A DNA stretch of 64,000 bases from Selaginella moellendorffii (GCF_000143415.4 NW_003314293.1:767497-831496); one strand, 5' to 3'; counted from the first letter of the stretch, positions 21,074-32,238 are shown. Numbers and translations: made by a program. The notes: generated from the sequence alone by a model not told the origin.

Positions 21074-21145
21074 ATCATAGTGGTGCAGCAGAAGCGTGGT
21101 GGGCCCATAACCCATAGGTCGGAGGATCGAAACCTCTCTCTGATA
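21074..21145 (+). tRNA. Initiator tRNA-Met (CAT)-like gene
   Basis: The 72 nt match the plant initiator tRNA layout: A-box GTGGTGCAGCAG, anticodon loop GGGCCCATAACCC with CAT at 21106-21108, and B-box region GGAGGATCGAAACCTC. The D, anticodon and T arms can all pair. The acceptor stem has one mismatch (position 5), and there is no T run right after it (a TTTT lies about 35 bp downstream). It is either a slightly diverged functional gene or a recent pseudogene. The nearby retrotransposons use a primer site complementary to this tRNA's 3' end. Confidence 0.6.
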
Positions 21146-21257
21146 AACCGATCTAGGTTTGATAGTGTCTACCAACCTTTTGAGATGGGTTTGTGTGGTT
21201 GATGTAACTACCTAGATTGTCGTGAGAGTCTACCAATCTTCTGAGAATCGATTGGAG

Positions 21258-21879
21258 ATGGGTTTGTCGACAGGAGCTTGCTTGGCCCTTTGCTGCTTCT
21301 TACTGTGCTGCCAAGCCTCAGGTATCATCATCCCATTCCTCGCAGAGTTTCATACTCGCCGTCAATGCAGGATCGCAGGGGCCGATGAGGAGACTCTTCC
21401 AAGTTAAAGCTCGTAAGTTCTTCTTCTCCTGTCTTGGTTTCTTGCTTCGATCCCTTCGATGGCTTTCCACTTTACTTGGAGGACCTTCCTGTCGAATGGT
21501 CATGCATGGTGATGGGCAGGGGATAACGTTCTTTTGACTTCATTCGATCTGTGCTTCCATTCTCGTTGCTTTCACCGACCGTGCTGCTGAAACTTTCTTT
21601 GCAGCTTGCCCATTTGATTTCGGGACCGTCAACTATACCAGTATCACGAGCGTATGCAAGTCGCCATACCCGCGAAAGCCCTGCTGCGACTCTTTCATCG
21701 CACTCACCTGTAGGTACATCACTTACTTCAATGATCTAAACACCACTTGCGCGGACGAGATGTTTGCGTACCTCAACAATGCCGGGGCTTACCCGGGTGG
21801 CCTCTTTGCCAATATCTGCGTTGCCGGGCCCGAGGGCCTGCCTTGTCCCGCCGCACCAGCTCCTCTCCCAGTTCCATAA
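21258..21879 (+). CDS. LORELEI-like (LLG) secreted co-receptor protein
   Basis: Three exons (21258-21321, 21371-21412, 21605-21879) give 126 aa. A signal peptide (MGLSTGACLALCCFLLCC) is followed by RRLFQVKAPCPFDF and the eight-Cys LLG module: CPFDF, NYTSITSVCKSP, KPCCDSF, LTCRY, FNDLNTTC with the conserved Asn-Asp pair, MFAYLNNAGAYPGGLFANIC, and PEGLPCPA. LLG proteins are co-receptors of FERONIA-type kinases for RALF peptides in growth, immunity and fertilisation. The oddity is the end: the protein stops 8-10 residues after the last Cys, with no hydrophobic tail for a GPI anchor. Either this copy is secreted free, or a further exon has been missed. Confidence 0.88.
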
Positions 21880-21904
21880 TAACTTTCTCGGTTTAACTGA
21901 GCCG

Positions 21905-22185
21905 TTCGGGGTTAAGGCTTAACTAAACCCGTTATGTAGAAGAGAGACGCTATATTTTTCAAGTGATCAACCCTGGGAAGACTGGCCAGCCCAGGGACCT
22001 GAGGGATAGTCTGAGCCGATCCCGGGTTCGAACCCACCCGAAGAAGAGGGACCCTCAAATAAAACAAACTGATCACTCCTTTTATTTTCCCAAGCATGTC
22101 GGGGCACGGATTCGAACACATCACTCTTTCGTACTTGGCCGAATTTGGCGCCTCGCACCCAACCACTGAAGACACTGGCCTTCTC
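21905..22185 (-). mobile_element. tRNA-derived SINE-like element (candidate)
   Basis: On the minus strand, from about 22180 downward, an A-box-like TCAGTGGTTGGGTGCGAGGC is followed 35-40 nt later by a B-box-like GTGTTCGAATCCGTG, the arrangement of a pol III tRNA promoter. A second perfect T-loop core (GGGTTCGAACCC) occurs near 22025-22036. No target duplication or A-tail was found by eye. It lies directly beside the Crinkler-like fragment. Confidence 0.4.
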
Positions 22186-22272
22186 CGCTGCTCGGAATTC
22201 TGCCAAACCCTCCTCGTCGTCACCAACAATGAAACGCGAATCAAGCTTGGCAATTTCCTCTATCGTCTGGCT

Positions 22273-23014
22273 CACATAATGAATCTTCTCAATTCACAAT
22301 CAGCGGGATACAACCTCCAGATTATGGTGTTTGCAGGTTTCTTTCGGCTGCTTTACCAGACATCTTCTGCCAGCAGCCGAGGTTGTGGTCAGCAGACAAC
22401 CTTCAACTGGTGTGTAGTACCGGAATGACGAGCTATCTCGCTGATGAGATGGGAACAGCAAAGGTCCTCAACCCAGAATTTCTAGCAGGTCCAGATCTGG
22501 TGATCCACTGAAGACGAAGACAACAAGGAGTTGATCCTCTTTGCACAGTTCAAGCTCGTGAACTTTCTTGACAAGAAGAAGTTCGGGCAAGGTGTGTCGA
22601 TGACGAGTCCCGAGTTCATATTCAGGTCTTCCGCGAAACTGAGGGCAGAGTCCCAGAAGGAGGTTGGTAACCGCTGGCATTATCATGTTGATGGTAGTGT
22701 ATCCAGCAGTCTTCAAGAAGGAGCCTATGCCTCCTGCTGTTGAGGTGATTCCTGCTGCAGGCGGTGTTGGTCCCCAGCTCAAGATCACCATTCATGCTGG
22801 CAACGCAAAGCAATTGTTTTCTCAGGAGTAAATGGTCTTCATCTGTGTGCTGTGATCATTGCTAACTTGTTTTGACAGTTTGGTAAACTTTCTAGACGTG
22901 TACAAGGGATTCAAAGTTGGAGAGCCCGAGTCCTTGGCAAGGAAAAGGATAGAACTAGGCGAGATGGAGCTCGGACCGGGGGGCGAGGAAGAAGAGCCCA
23001 TTGAGTGTGCCTAG
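22273..23014 (+). pseudogene. Truncated Crinkler-like (CRN/RHS) C-terminal fragment
   Basis: From ATAATGAATCTTCTCAATTC onward this copies the 3' third of the full gene at 32.3-35.0 kb, including the last intron. The upstream ATPase part is missing, a block of about 36 nt is deleted near 22345, and a base is lost near 22507, so the frame is broken. The nuclease-like strand reads ELILFAQFKLVNF, keeping the Lys that is Arg in the full-length gene. After ESLA the ending differs from the full gene (RKRIELGEMELGPGG, stop at 23012-23014), so it derives from a different paralogue. Confidence 0.85.
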
Positions 23015-23264
23015 AGTCTACACTTTACACAGAAAAAACATGGGAATAACATACTGGGGAAGAGAATGAGATGGAGAGAGCGATCGAACCGACCAGAGAA
23101 AGGAAGGAAAGAAAACAAAAACACTCTTCTTGACAACAAGAAAAGAGCAAGCCTCCAAATTGTTGCCGACGAGGATCTCTCAAGCTTGCGATGGTGGCGC
23201 GCTTCGCACTTCAAATCACTCTGCAAACTTTAATACCTCAGAGAGAAACTGGACACTTGTTCTA

Positions 23265-23490
23265 GCCTTGGCGGATTCTGTGTAGGGAGACGAACATGTT
23301 CCATGTTTTCAAGGATGGGAGGTGCTGCTGCGGCTGTTCTATCCAGGAGATCATGCAAGTCGCTCTGTGACATTCTCAGTTTCTGCACGATTTATCCCCG
23401 ATGTAGTGTTGATAACAGCACAGGTGATGGCGAGCCTCTCGCTATGCCCGCACAGGACATCCTCCTTGTCCTCGTCCCTTTTCTTAATAC
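23265..23490. pseudogene. PPR-DYW tail in head-to-head inverted pieces
   Basis: Bases about 23268-23331 read on the plus strand as the end of a DYW domain (FHVFKDGRCCCG). Immediately after, about 23332-23490 matches the same gene family but in minus orientation (complement of the MISRIEE...HSERLA part). Both pieces closely resemble the end of the PPR gene at 24.8-27.5 kb. The inversion junction is near 23331. Confidence 0.7.
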
Positions 23491-23586
23491 TCCTTTTCCA
23501 TGGACAAAGTTTTCACTGACAGATATATCAACACGCTTTCTCTTCTTCTTCCGCTTCGAACCTGCATCAGACTGCGCTCCCGCCAT
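23440..23586 (-). CDS. Lys/Arg-rich short open segment
   Basis: From an ATG at 23586, MAGAQSDAGSKRKKKRKRVD continues to SENFVHGKGVLRK before running into the PPR-derived sequence. The basic run resembles a nuclear localisation signal. It is probably another shard in this patchwork; the parent gene is unknown. Confidence 0.25.
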
Positions 23587-23661
23587 TCTTTATACCGTTT
23601 CTTTCTAAAGCACGGAAAGGTTATGCGTCAGATAGTCTACAGAACTTAGAAGATTCTTTAC

Positions 23662-23757
23662 CTGTCTCGAGCTCCTCCTTTGCAATCTCTTCGGGTGTCT
23701 TTAGCCTATCCGAAGTCTTTGCGTGTATTTCAAATGCCATCTCCATCAGCTTGTCGA
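23662..23757 (-). pseudogene. NOP14-like exon fragment (candidate)
   Basis: The minus strand reads LDKLMEMAFEIHAK, then SDRLKTPEEIAKEELE, up to a GT donor. This resembles the AFEIRA-x-PSDRTKTPEEIA segment of the ribosome-biogenesis protein NOP14. Only this piece is present. Identification rests on about 30 residues. Confidence 0.45.
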
Positions 23758-23829
23758 GTCAACGTTAGCACAAATATATAAAAGCAAAGTATTGCAGGGA
23801 AGTCTGCCAAGTACCTACTCAGTATCTTG

Positions 23830-23965
23830 CGAGTGGATCGAGCTTTGGGGAGAGACGCGACCTTTACAAGTCTTCCATCCGCTTTCTTCTTTCCCGGCCA
23901 AGCGAATGCAAGCTTTGAGAGCAGCGATGTGGCTTCCGTTTGGAGCACCGTCCGTGAGGCTCCGG
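23830..23965 (-). pseudogene. PPR repeat fragment
   Basis: About 130 bp matches the 26925-27010 part of the intact PPR gene, including the KKADGRLVKVASL linker segment (KEEGTAQADGRLVKIASL in the gene). Flanking repeats are missing. Confidence 0.7.
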
Positions 23966-23984
23966 TACATGATCTCAATCACAT

Positions 23985-24690
23985 TTATTCACCAAGTCCT
24001 GCAAAACACCGAAGTAAGCATCACACAGAGATGATACAAAGATTACCTTAACGTTTGCTGGACAGGAATTTTCCCAGAATGTAGTAGCTTTGGTAAGATC
24101 CTCTGCCTCTGCCATAAGCTTTAAGAGCGGGGCGACAAAAAGAAGAGGGAGATGACACAAGCTATGGTAAAAATCCACCAGGGTGCTCGCAATGGAAATT
24201 TGAGAAAATTGGCCTGGAGCGATGCTATTCCCAGTTTCGATCAGCGGGCACAAACAAAATCCCGGCGATCTCATGTCGAATTGAGCTGAAGATCATTGAG
24301 CCCGAAATTCATTTGATCACGGTCGGAGGATTCTGATTGGAAAATAGCATTAAATATAAATATATTCATTGGACATTAATTTATACAAATCAATGTAGCA
24401 CACTAGTGATTTTGGTTGTTTAATCCTGAAGAGCTTCGTGGACTCTATTCTTGAGTTCGTAGTCGATGCCGATCTGATAGATCAGCTCAGTGCTGAGCGT
24501 TTGCAGCTTGATGGGATTCCATTGTCAAGGCCGAAGAGAAACATCGCTCGGGATTTCAACGACGGAGCTTTTCCCTCTCGTCGATCATAACCCTGATTAT
24601 AGTCTAGCCTAAAAGGTAATTTAAACGACGTCCAAGTGACAACTTTCCACCAAGTCCTCCAAAACACCAAAGTATATACAAAGACTTCCT
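23985..24690 (-). pseudogene. CCAR1 3'-end shards and unassigned sequence
   Basis: On the minus strand 23992-24060 reads CDAYFGVLQDLVN around a sequence nearly identical to the last intron/exon junction of the CCAR1 homologue (31984-32055). A shorter third copy lies at 24640-24680. Between them is an open segment (FVAPLLKLMAEAEDL) of unknown origin. These are non-coding remnants; the intron sequence is retained, so they were copied from DNA rather than from mature mRNA. Confidence 0.6.
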
Positions 24691-24822
24691 CTGCCTGGAA
24701 TAACGTAAGCTTAAACAAAGACAACGAGGAAACTTACCAAGCCTCCAAACAGTCGTCGACGAAGGGGGTGGCGCGTTTCGCATTTCCAATCACTCCTCGA
24801 AACAGCAACACCGGCGCTTCTT

Positions 24823-27488
24823 CTACCAGTAGCCTCCACAGCAGCACCTCCCATCCTCGAAAACATGGAACCTGTTCGTCTCCCTGCACAGAATCCGCCG
24901 CTCTTCTATCCGGGAGATCATGCAAGTCGCCCTGTGGCAGTCGTCGCAAGTTCTCAGGTTCTTCACGATCCGGACTGTCGCCCCCGGCGCAGTGTTGATA
25001 AGAGCACAGGCGATGGCGAGCCTCTCGCTATGCCCGCACAGGACATCCTCCTTGTCCTCGTCGGACGTGCTTCGCAGCACACTCCCCACGTCCGCGACGT
25101 ACCCTTGCTCTTTCATGGCCACCAGGAGATCGTCCAGCTTCGCCCGGATCTCGTCAATCTGTGCGTGGCTAGAATCACCAGCCGAGAACTTATGCACCAC
25201 TCCCGCGCTGTCCGTCCACCAGCTGCGACCCTGTCCGGGCTTTCTCCAAGCTCCAGCACTGATCCTCATTGTCTCGATCCTGGCGTGCTCCTCCCACATT
25301 CCCAGGCTCCAGTATATCTGTTCCATCAGGATATAGACTCCAAACTCGGAGTCGTCCAGCTTCAGTAGATTCGCGAAAGCGAGCTCGCCAAGCACCACAT
25401 TCTTCCACTTCCGGCAAGCACCCAGGACCGTCCTCCATGTCACCGCAGTCGGCTCGAAAGGCATCGATCGTATGAGTTGCACGGCAGCATCCAGCTGGTT
25501 GGCACGGCAAAGTATGTCGAGCATGCAGTGGTGGTGCTCGAAGCCGGGAGAGACGCCATATCTGGAAGCCATCGAGCTGAAGAGACCCCGGCCTTTGTCC
25601 ACGAGGCCGGCATAGCTGCAAACCGCGAGCACGCACAGCAAAGTCACGCTGTCCGCCTTGAAGCCTTCGTCCAGTATCTCGTGAAAGAGATGAAACACCT
25701 GGCTTGCCTCGCCTTGGCGGCTGTATCCTGCTATAAGCGTCGTCCATAGCACGATGTCCTTGGCGATGGAAACGTCGAAGACTCGTTGTGCAGCGTCCAG
25801 ACTCCCGCATCTCGCCAATGCGTCGACCATGGTGTTGGATAGAATCACGTCATTCTCGTAGCCACCTCTACAGACTTCACCACAGATGGCCTTCGCGTTC
25901 TCGAGTGCCAAAACGCTGCCGCATGCTTTCAGCACGGCCGCGAAGGTCCGAGCGTCGGGCTCGCATCCTCGAGGTCTCATACGCCGGAAGAGCTCCAAAG
26001 CCATCTCGCCTTCACCGTTCTCGGCGTATCCCAGCAGTAGCGTTGTCCACGAGACTGATGTCTGGGAGGGAATGCTGTCGAAGACACGGTGAGCATCGGC
26101 CAAACTCCCACACTTCGCGTACAAGTCCACCAGTGTGTTGATGAAGAAGTAGTCTGCGCAGCCGCTTCCCTCGGCCTGCGAGTGAATCCGCATCCCCTTC
26201 TTCAGGCACTCGAGCTTCACAAGCTTCCCGTCGACTAGCTCGCCTTGCTCTTTCGCAGCCAGCTCGTTGATAGCCTTTAGCGCCGCAACGAAAGTCCTGG
26301 CGTCTGGTGCGCAAGCTTCCGGCCTCATGCTCGAGTAAACCGCTAGAGCCATTTCAGCATCGCCATTCTCGACGTATCCCAGTATCAGCGACGTCCAGGA
26401 AACCACGCTGTGGCACGGCATCCAGGAAAACACGCGGTGAGCGTCGGCCATGCTTCCACACTTGGAGTACATGTCCACAAGTGAGTTTGAGACGAACGTG
26501 TGTGTGTCACAGCCGAGCTTGGACGCTTCGCGGTGCACGGCCATTCCCTTTCCAAGTGATTCCAGCTTCACCACCTTTCCAGTGACCAGCCTCCCTTGTT
26601 CTTTCGCTGCCAGCGTCATGCAAGCCTTGAGCGCCGCGACGCAAGTGAGAGCGTTTGGCTGGCAGCACTGCGCGATCATCCGGAAGAAATGCTCGAGAGC
26701 TACATCTCCTTCCCCGTTCTCAGCGTAGCCCAGTATCAAAGTCGTCCAGGACACCACGTCGTGGTGAGACATCCTGGAGAAGATCCTGCTAGCTTCTGTC
26801 ATGTGGCCACACTTCGCGTAGAAATCCACGAGCGTGCTCGCGACGAAGATATCCGACTCCCAGCCGGCCTTGGAAGCCTGCGTGTGGATCGCGATCCCTT
26901 TGCCGAGAGACGCGATCTTCACAAGTCTTCCATCTGCTTGAGCGGTCCCTTCCTCTTTCCCGGCCAAGCGGATGCAAGCTTTGAGAGCAGCGATGTAGCT
27001 TCCACCGTTTGGAGAGCAGCCGCTAGACTCCATCCTCGAGAAGAGCTTGAGAGCAGCGTCTTCTTCTCCCTGTGACGCATAGCCCAGTAGCAGGGAGTTC
27101 CAGGAGATCACGTCTCGCGACTGGATCCTATCGAACACCCGGCGAGCCTCCACCAAGCTCCCACACTTGGCGTACATGTTTACCAGGCTGTTTGCCACGA
27201 AAACGTTGGAATCGTAGCCCCTTTCCATGGCCTGCGCGTGAACTCTCTTCCCCCTCTCCAGATTCTTGGCGCTCGCGCACGATCGCAATGCCGCCAGCAC
27301 CGAGAAGACGCTGCTCGCTTCCGCCTCGTCTTGCCGAGAGCCAACCACGATTTCACATACCGCGGCATTCTGCAAGAAAAATCGCTCGGATCGAATCTCG
27401 GACCGGAAATCCTCACACTTACATGATAGAATCGCAATGCGATCCAGCGCCAGCTCCTGCGCGATGAGCGCCTGGAGAGATAGCGCAT
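24823..27488 (-). CDS. PPR-DYW RNA-editing factor with short targeting exon
   Basis: Exon 1 (27423-27488) encodes 22 residues rich in Arg and Ser (MRYLSRRSSRRSWRW), a typical mitochondrial presequence. A 53-nt intron (27370-27422) leads to exon 2 (24823-27369); together 870 aa. Exon 2 carries PLS repeats (NVFVANSLVNMYAKCGSLVE and others), E/E+ motifs (WRTVLGACRKWKNVVL) and a DYW deaminase domain with GHSERLA, CDDCHR and a terminal GGYW. Each roughly 100-residue repeat set contains a LAAKEQG-x-LVDGKLVKLE linker, as in the other DYW gene, showing a shared Selaginella-style PPR subfamily. It edits C to U in organelle RNA. It is divergent from CCAR1 across 165 bp. Confidence 0.92.
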
Positions 27489-27653
27489 TTCACGCGAGAA
27501 AGAAACGAATTAAACGTTTCCTCCATAGCCACGAAGAACCCTAGATTTGGTGCGAATATCCTCTAGCTATCCAACGGCGCGGATGGGGTCCATATAATCT
27601 TCTTTCTCCCTGCATGGTTAGGGCTAGGTTTAGGGTTTGCTGAGAGGGATCCG
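27489..27653. promoter_or_regulatory. Bidirectional promoter, PPR-DYW / CCAR1
   Basis: Only 165 bp separate the two divergent start codons. It contains a telo-box read on the minus strand (TTAGGGTTT, 27630-27638), a motif common in promoters of RNA- and translation-related plant genes. Both leaders must be very short. Confidence 0.5.
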
Positions 27654-30600
27654 ATGGATCAGTGGAATTTGCGCACGGCCGCGGCTCACTTCGGCCACTT
27701 GACGCAACAGGTTCGTGTTCTCGCGATTCTCAGCTGGAATTTCCCATATTTCTCTCTCGAATCCTATAGAACGCGCAGAGTGGCTCGGCGCAATACTCGT
27801 ACACCTCGGGCGCTTATGCGGGGCAGCAGCAGCCACAGCAACAGCAGCAGCAGCAGCAAGCGCCATCGTCTGGTAGCGCTGCTTACAATCAAGCGTACCT
27901 CCAGCAGGTAAATTCCCCCAAAATCTCGCCAAATTCGCTTGGTTTTTTCTTGGCCTTCCTTGTTCTTGGCTTTTAGTGTTCGTTGTTCGTTTATAGCCTT
28001 TTCTTTCCTTCTTCTCGGCTCTTAATGGCTTGGTTTTCCAGGTAGCACAAGCCGGCTATAACACTTCCTCCTACGGAGGCCAGCAATTGTGGTCGACGAG
28101 ACAAGCCCAAGGCCAGCAAGCGGACCAGCAATCGCAAGCCGCCTATGGAAGTCGCGTCGGAGGCGTCGCCCAAGTCCCCTCAAGCGGCACCGCGTCGGCA
28201 AATCAGTACGCTGGTCAATACTATGGAGTGTCGCAGCAACAGGTAACTCCATCCTTGACGCTCCATGCATGGTCTTGTCTGTGGCTTGGCATCACTGCAC
28301 GGTGTTCTTCCGGAATACTACATGCTTTGGTAGTCAAGCTCACAACTTTGCGTCCTTTGTGTTGGAAGTTTGGCGTTAAACATTGTAAACCGATTCTCAG
28401 CCGCATCCCGTTGCCTTTGCTTCCCACCGTTTTGGTTTCTTTTCTGCTCGTTTGTCCTTGCTTTTTCTATTTTTTCGTCTTCGTGTTGCTGATCAAGAGA
28501 CTTGGTGGCCTCTGTGGGGGCAGCTTCTGGGAGTAGCTTCCAAGGCGTCGGACTACCAGGCCTCGGGAGGAGCGGCTTCCAGGACGTCAAGTGCTTACGG
28601 CAATGGCGGTCAAGATAGGCCTGTTAGTGGAACCTCTTATGTTGGCGGCGGCGGAGGTGGCGGTGGCGGCGTCTCGTCAGTGAGCGTCTCGGGAGTCTAT
28701 GGCGGCGCCGCTGACTCCGCCAAGTATCTCTCGGGTGGCGGCGGTGGCGGCGGTGGTGGTGGCGGATATGGGACAGCAGCAGGTAACCAGTACGGTGGCC
28801 AGAAATCTTCGAGCGATCAGTACGCTACGACCGCCGCGGCGTATCAGGGCGTCAAGTCGTCCGACTATGCGAGCCAGTTCTACGAGCAGTTCCAACAAGG
28901 TGATTCAAACAAGGATCAACTTGAAAGTTTTTTTCTCCGGTTTACGTGTGGTTCCTACTCGTTTTCTTCTATTTCTTCTCCTTTTTTTTCTTTCTTGAGA
29001 CTTGAGACCTCTAACTTGGTAGTGCAGTTGCTCGAGCGGCGGCTGCCACTGGAGGATATGGAAGCAGCGGGACCGGTGATGCGTCGGGTCTGCTCGCCAG
29101 CTTAGGTGGTGCTGTGGCGGCGATGCCGGGAGGGAACTTATCGGGCCAGCAAGCCAGTAGCGCGTATGGTTCTCTGTCCGGGAGCCGAGGACTCAACACC
29201 CCGCAAGTATACCCGGCCAGCCCGACTATCGGCTATGGAGGTGTGAGCTTACCACCCGGCAGAGACTATGGAACTGGCAGAATCTCGACAGGGGGCTCCA
29301 TGTTCCAACGTGAAGGAAGCTACGGTCGGTCCGAGAGGCCGAGCATTGGGAGCAGTAGATTCGACGATCGGTCGCGGGACCATGAGAGAGACGTGGAGCG
29401 CGAGCGGGAACGAGAAAGGGAACGAGAACGCGATCGCGAGCGTGAAAGGGAGCAGCGGGAGCGAGAACGGAGGGAGAGGGAGCGGGAAAGGGAGCGGAGG
29501 GAGGAAGAGAGGCGAAGAGAACGAGCGAGTCCACCGCCTCCGCGAGCGAGGAGGGAGTCATCGCCATCGAGGAGGGACGACAAGAGTAGAAGAGAGTCTC
29601 CTCGTCGAGAGTCGGGTTCTCATAGGTACTACTACTGCTGGCTTGCTTTGCATGGCTCATTGTCCTTGTTCTACTCACAAGTTTGCTTTTTCTTCTTTGG
29701 TTTTGCTAATGTTTTTTCCAGGCATTCTTCTCCGTCCAAGGACAAGAGACGGGAGTACCTGTGTAGAGTAAGTTGGTTGATTGATTTATGACTTTGGGAT
29801 CTAAGATTGTTCCTTTCCAGATCGACAGCAACAACGTGCTTGAAGCTGAGCGAGACTATAACTCGATCACTAAGCGCTACACGAGGCTGTCCGTCGTGCC
29901 AGAGTTTTCTAAGGTTTGTTTCTATCTTTCTTCTAGTTTTTGATGTTGTTTTTAGCTAGTTCTGTCTTGGATGGGGAAGGAGGACAAGATTCTCATCGAG
30001 AGGTCTATCAGGTGTGTCTTGCTTGTGCTTTACGTGGAGTAACTTTCTATGTTTTGACAGCTTTGAGCACGATTGTATTGATGTGGAAGAGGCTGAGACG
30101 AAAGAAACCACGAAATCTAGCGATAAGATTCAAAAAGGATCCACCGTGTGGAATGTGAAGGTGATACATGAATACTTTTTATTTTTTGTCCTCCACGCCT
30201 AATGGTTCTTTTGTTCCTACAACACAGGTGATGCTCATGAGTGGTTTAACAGAAGAATATGTCGCAGACCTCCTTTCGGACAAGCCTAGTGACAAGCCTA
30301 CAAGCTTCCAAAAGATGCTGAAGTTTGTGGCCTTGCGGAAAGATCGAAATGCGATTATGGCCGCTGGTACGCGGTGGGATAAGTCTCTCGATGGTGGCGA
30401 TCCAACTGTGGATGATAGCGGTCTAATTAGAGCTGCCGTGAGAAGTTTGAAAGAACTGATCCAGCTCGACTTGTCCGAGTGCAAAGATTGGTTTCGCTTT
30501 GCTGAGGTACGCACGAGTTATTTTCTTTTTTACTTCTCTTTCTTGAGTATGTTCCTTCTTCAGGTACATTATGAAAGAGTGGACGAAGATGGCTTTCCAA

Positions 30601-32128
30601 GTCACAGAGAGATCAGTGTCATTTTCTTCCCTGATATTTCCTCGTGCGTTCCATCTTTTGAGAATTGGTGCTTGCAATGGAATCAGAGAAAGCAGGCTAA
30701 GCTTGAGAGAGAAGGACAAAGCAAGAAGGTATTAATTTCTATGCTGATAATGTCACTTATTCTTTTTTCTTTTTTCTTGTGTGTGTAGGAGGTCAAGCCG
30801 AGCGAAAAGAAAGACGCAGCTGAGAAAGAAAGTAAGTTTATTTCAACATGCTTTTAAAGCTGGCGTATGTGAGCAGGCATAAGCGAGGGGACCCCAGAGA
30901 CGGACGTGAACAATGGCGAGCCTGTTGCTGCTAAAGAGGAAGAAAAGAAAGAGAAGGAAGAGAAAAATGAGAAAGATCCGCCCAAAGATAGCGAGGTTAA
31001 GAAGGATGAAGCTCCAGAGCACCCAGGATTCTTATTAATGACGAAGCGCACTAAAGCCAGCAAGGTTTCTTCGTTTTTCCTACTCATTTTGTGCGCTTAC
31101 AAGGTTTATTATACAGTTACGTTCCATGACAATTTCTCTGGATGGGCTTCTTGACTACGACGAGAATGACAAGGACGAATGCACATTTGAGGTATGCTGT
31201 TTGTGCTTCATTGCTACAGGCTACAATTGTTGTTGCAGCTGTCGCTATTCGCTGAGGCGTTTGCGGAGATGATCCAGTTTAGAAAAGGAAGCCAGATTCT
31301 AGCCAGCTTGGAAGTAAGAGTCCTAGAAACTTTCCCTAAATTTTTTTTGAGCTTTGTTGGTCTCTTTCAGAACTTGCGTAGGACTAGCCATACTCGTAGA
31401 AAGGAAGAGAAGAAGCGTAGCCGGCAAACAGAATCTGGAAACGACGGGAAACGGGTCAAGATGGAGCAAGCAAAGGCTGCAGAAGAAACTTCCAAAACAG
31501 AGGAAGAGAAGCAACCCCTGGCCGACGCTATGGAGGAAACTCTCAAACCGGAAAAGGAGAACGAAGACACTGAAAGCGAGGCAAGGGCCGTCACTCCTCC
31601 AACCTCTGAAGCCAAAGAAGCCAAGGAGACGAAAGAAGTAAATGAAGGAGAACAAGACGAGAAGAAAGAGAAGAACGGCAGCGGTAAGAAGGACAAGGAC
31701 AAGGATCCCAGCAGCAAAAAGGAGAAGAAAGTGGTGGTGGACAAAGAGTTACTCAAGGTGAGCGCTTTGCTTCCTCGTCAAAGATTTCACATTCCCGACC
31801 CGTGTCTTGTTCACAGGCTTACAGATACTTCGACCGGAACAAAGTTGGCTATCTAAAGGTATGCTTCCTCTCTCGCTCTCTTCTCTTGTTTTGTTCCAGT
31901 CTTGAGCTCGCGTTATTCCAGGCAGAGGATCTTAGAAAGCTGCTACATTCACTGGGGAAATTCCTGTCGCAGAGAAACGTTAAGGTAGTCTCTGTATTAT
32001 CGCAGCGTCTGTGTGATGTTTACTTTGGTGTTTTGCAGGACTTGGTGAATGGAGCTGTGCTAGAAAGTGGTAAAGCAAGAGATGAGAAAGTCATGTACCG
32101 GAGCCTTACGGACAAAGATCTGTTATAG
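27654..32128 (+). CDS. CCAR1: CCAR1/DBC1-family protein (cell cycle and apoptosis regulator homologue)
   Basis: Nineteen exons (27654-27710, 27779-27907, 28042-28242, 28524-28899, 29028-29625, 29722-29767, 29821-29913, 29956-30011, 30061-30160, 30228-30506, 30564-30728, 30789-30831, 30877-31064, 31117-31191, 31239-31313, 31371-31757, 31817-31858, 31922-31984, 32039-32128) give 1020 aa. Order: Gln/Gly/Tyr-rich N-terminus; an Arg-Glu repeat region; WMGKEDKILIERSI; the DBC1 pseudo-Nudix part (LIRAAVRSLKELIQLDLSEC, EISVIFFPDISSCVPS); an acidic Lys/Glu linker; LLDYDENDKDECTFELSLF; a second Lys/Glu region; and an EF-hand-like end (YLKAEDLRKLLHSLGKFLS). Animal CCAR1 is a nuclear co-activator and splicing partner; the plant role is inferred as nuclear RNA/transcription regulation. 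Confidence 0.92.
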
Positions 32129-32238
32129 GGTGGTCGATTGCCACTTGGACGGCCCAGATTATCCTTCCGATCTTGTTTTTAATTTAAATAACATTTTATA
32201 AAACTATTTGATATACAAAATTTAATAGTAGACCCGCA

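Noticed and set aside
21967-22275. Minus-strand frame beginning MSQTIEEIAKLDSRF
   Set aside because: The first 30 residues look protein-like, but most of the frame runs through the tRNA-like element; no family match, so not called a gene.
29320-29583. Minus-strand Ser/Arg-rich open frame
   Set aside because: It is the antisense of the Arg-Glu repeat region in a CCAR1 exon; the simple repeat keeps all frames open.
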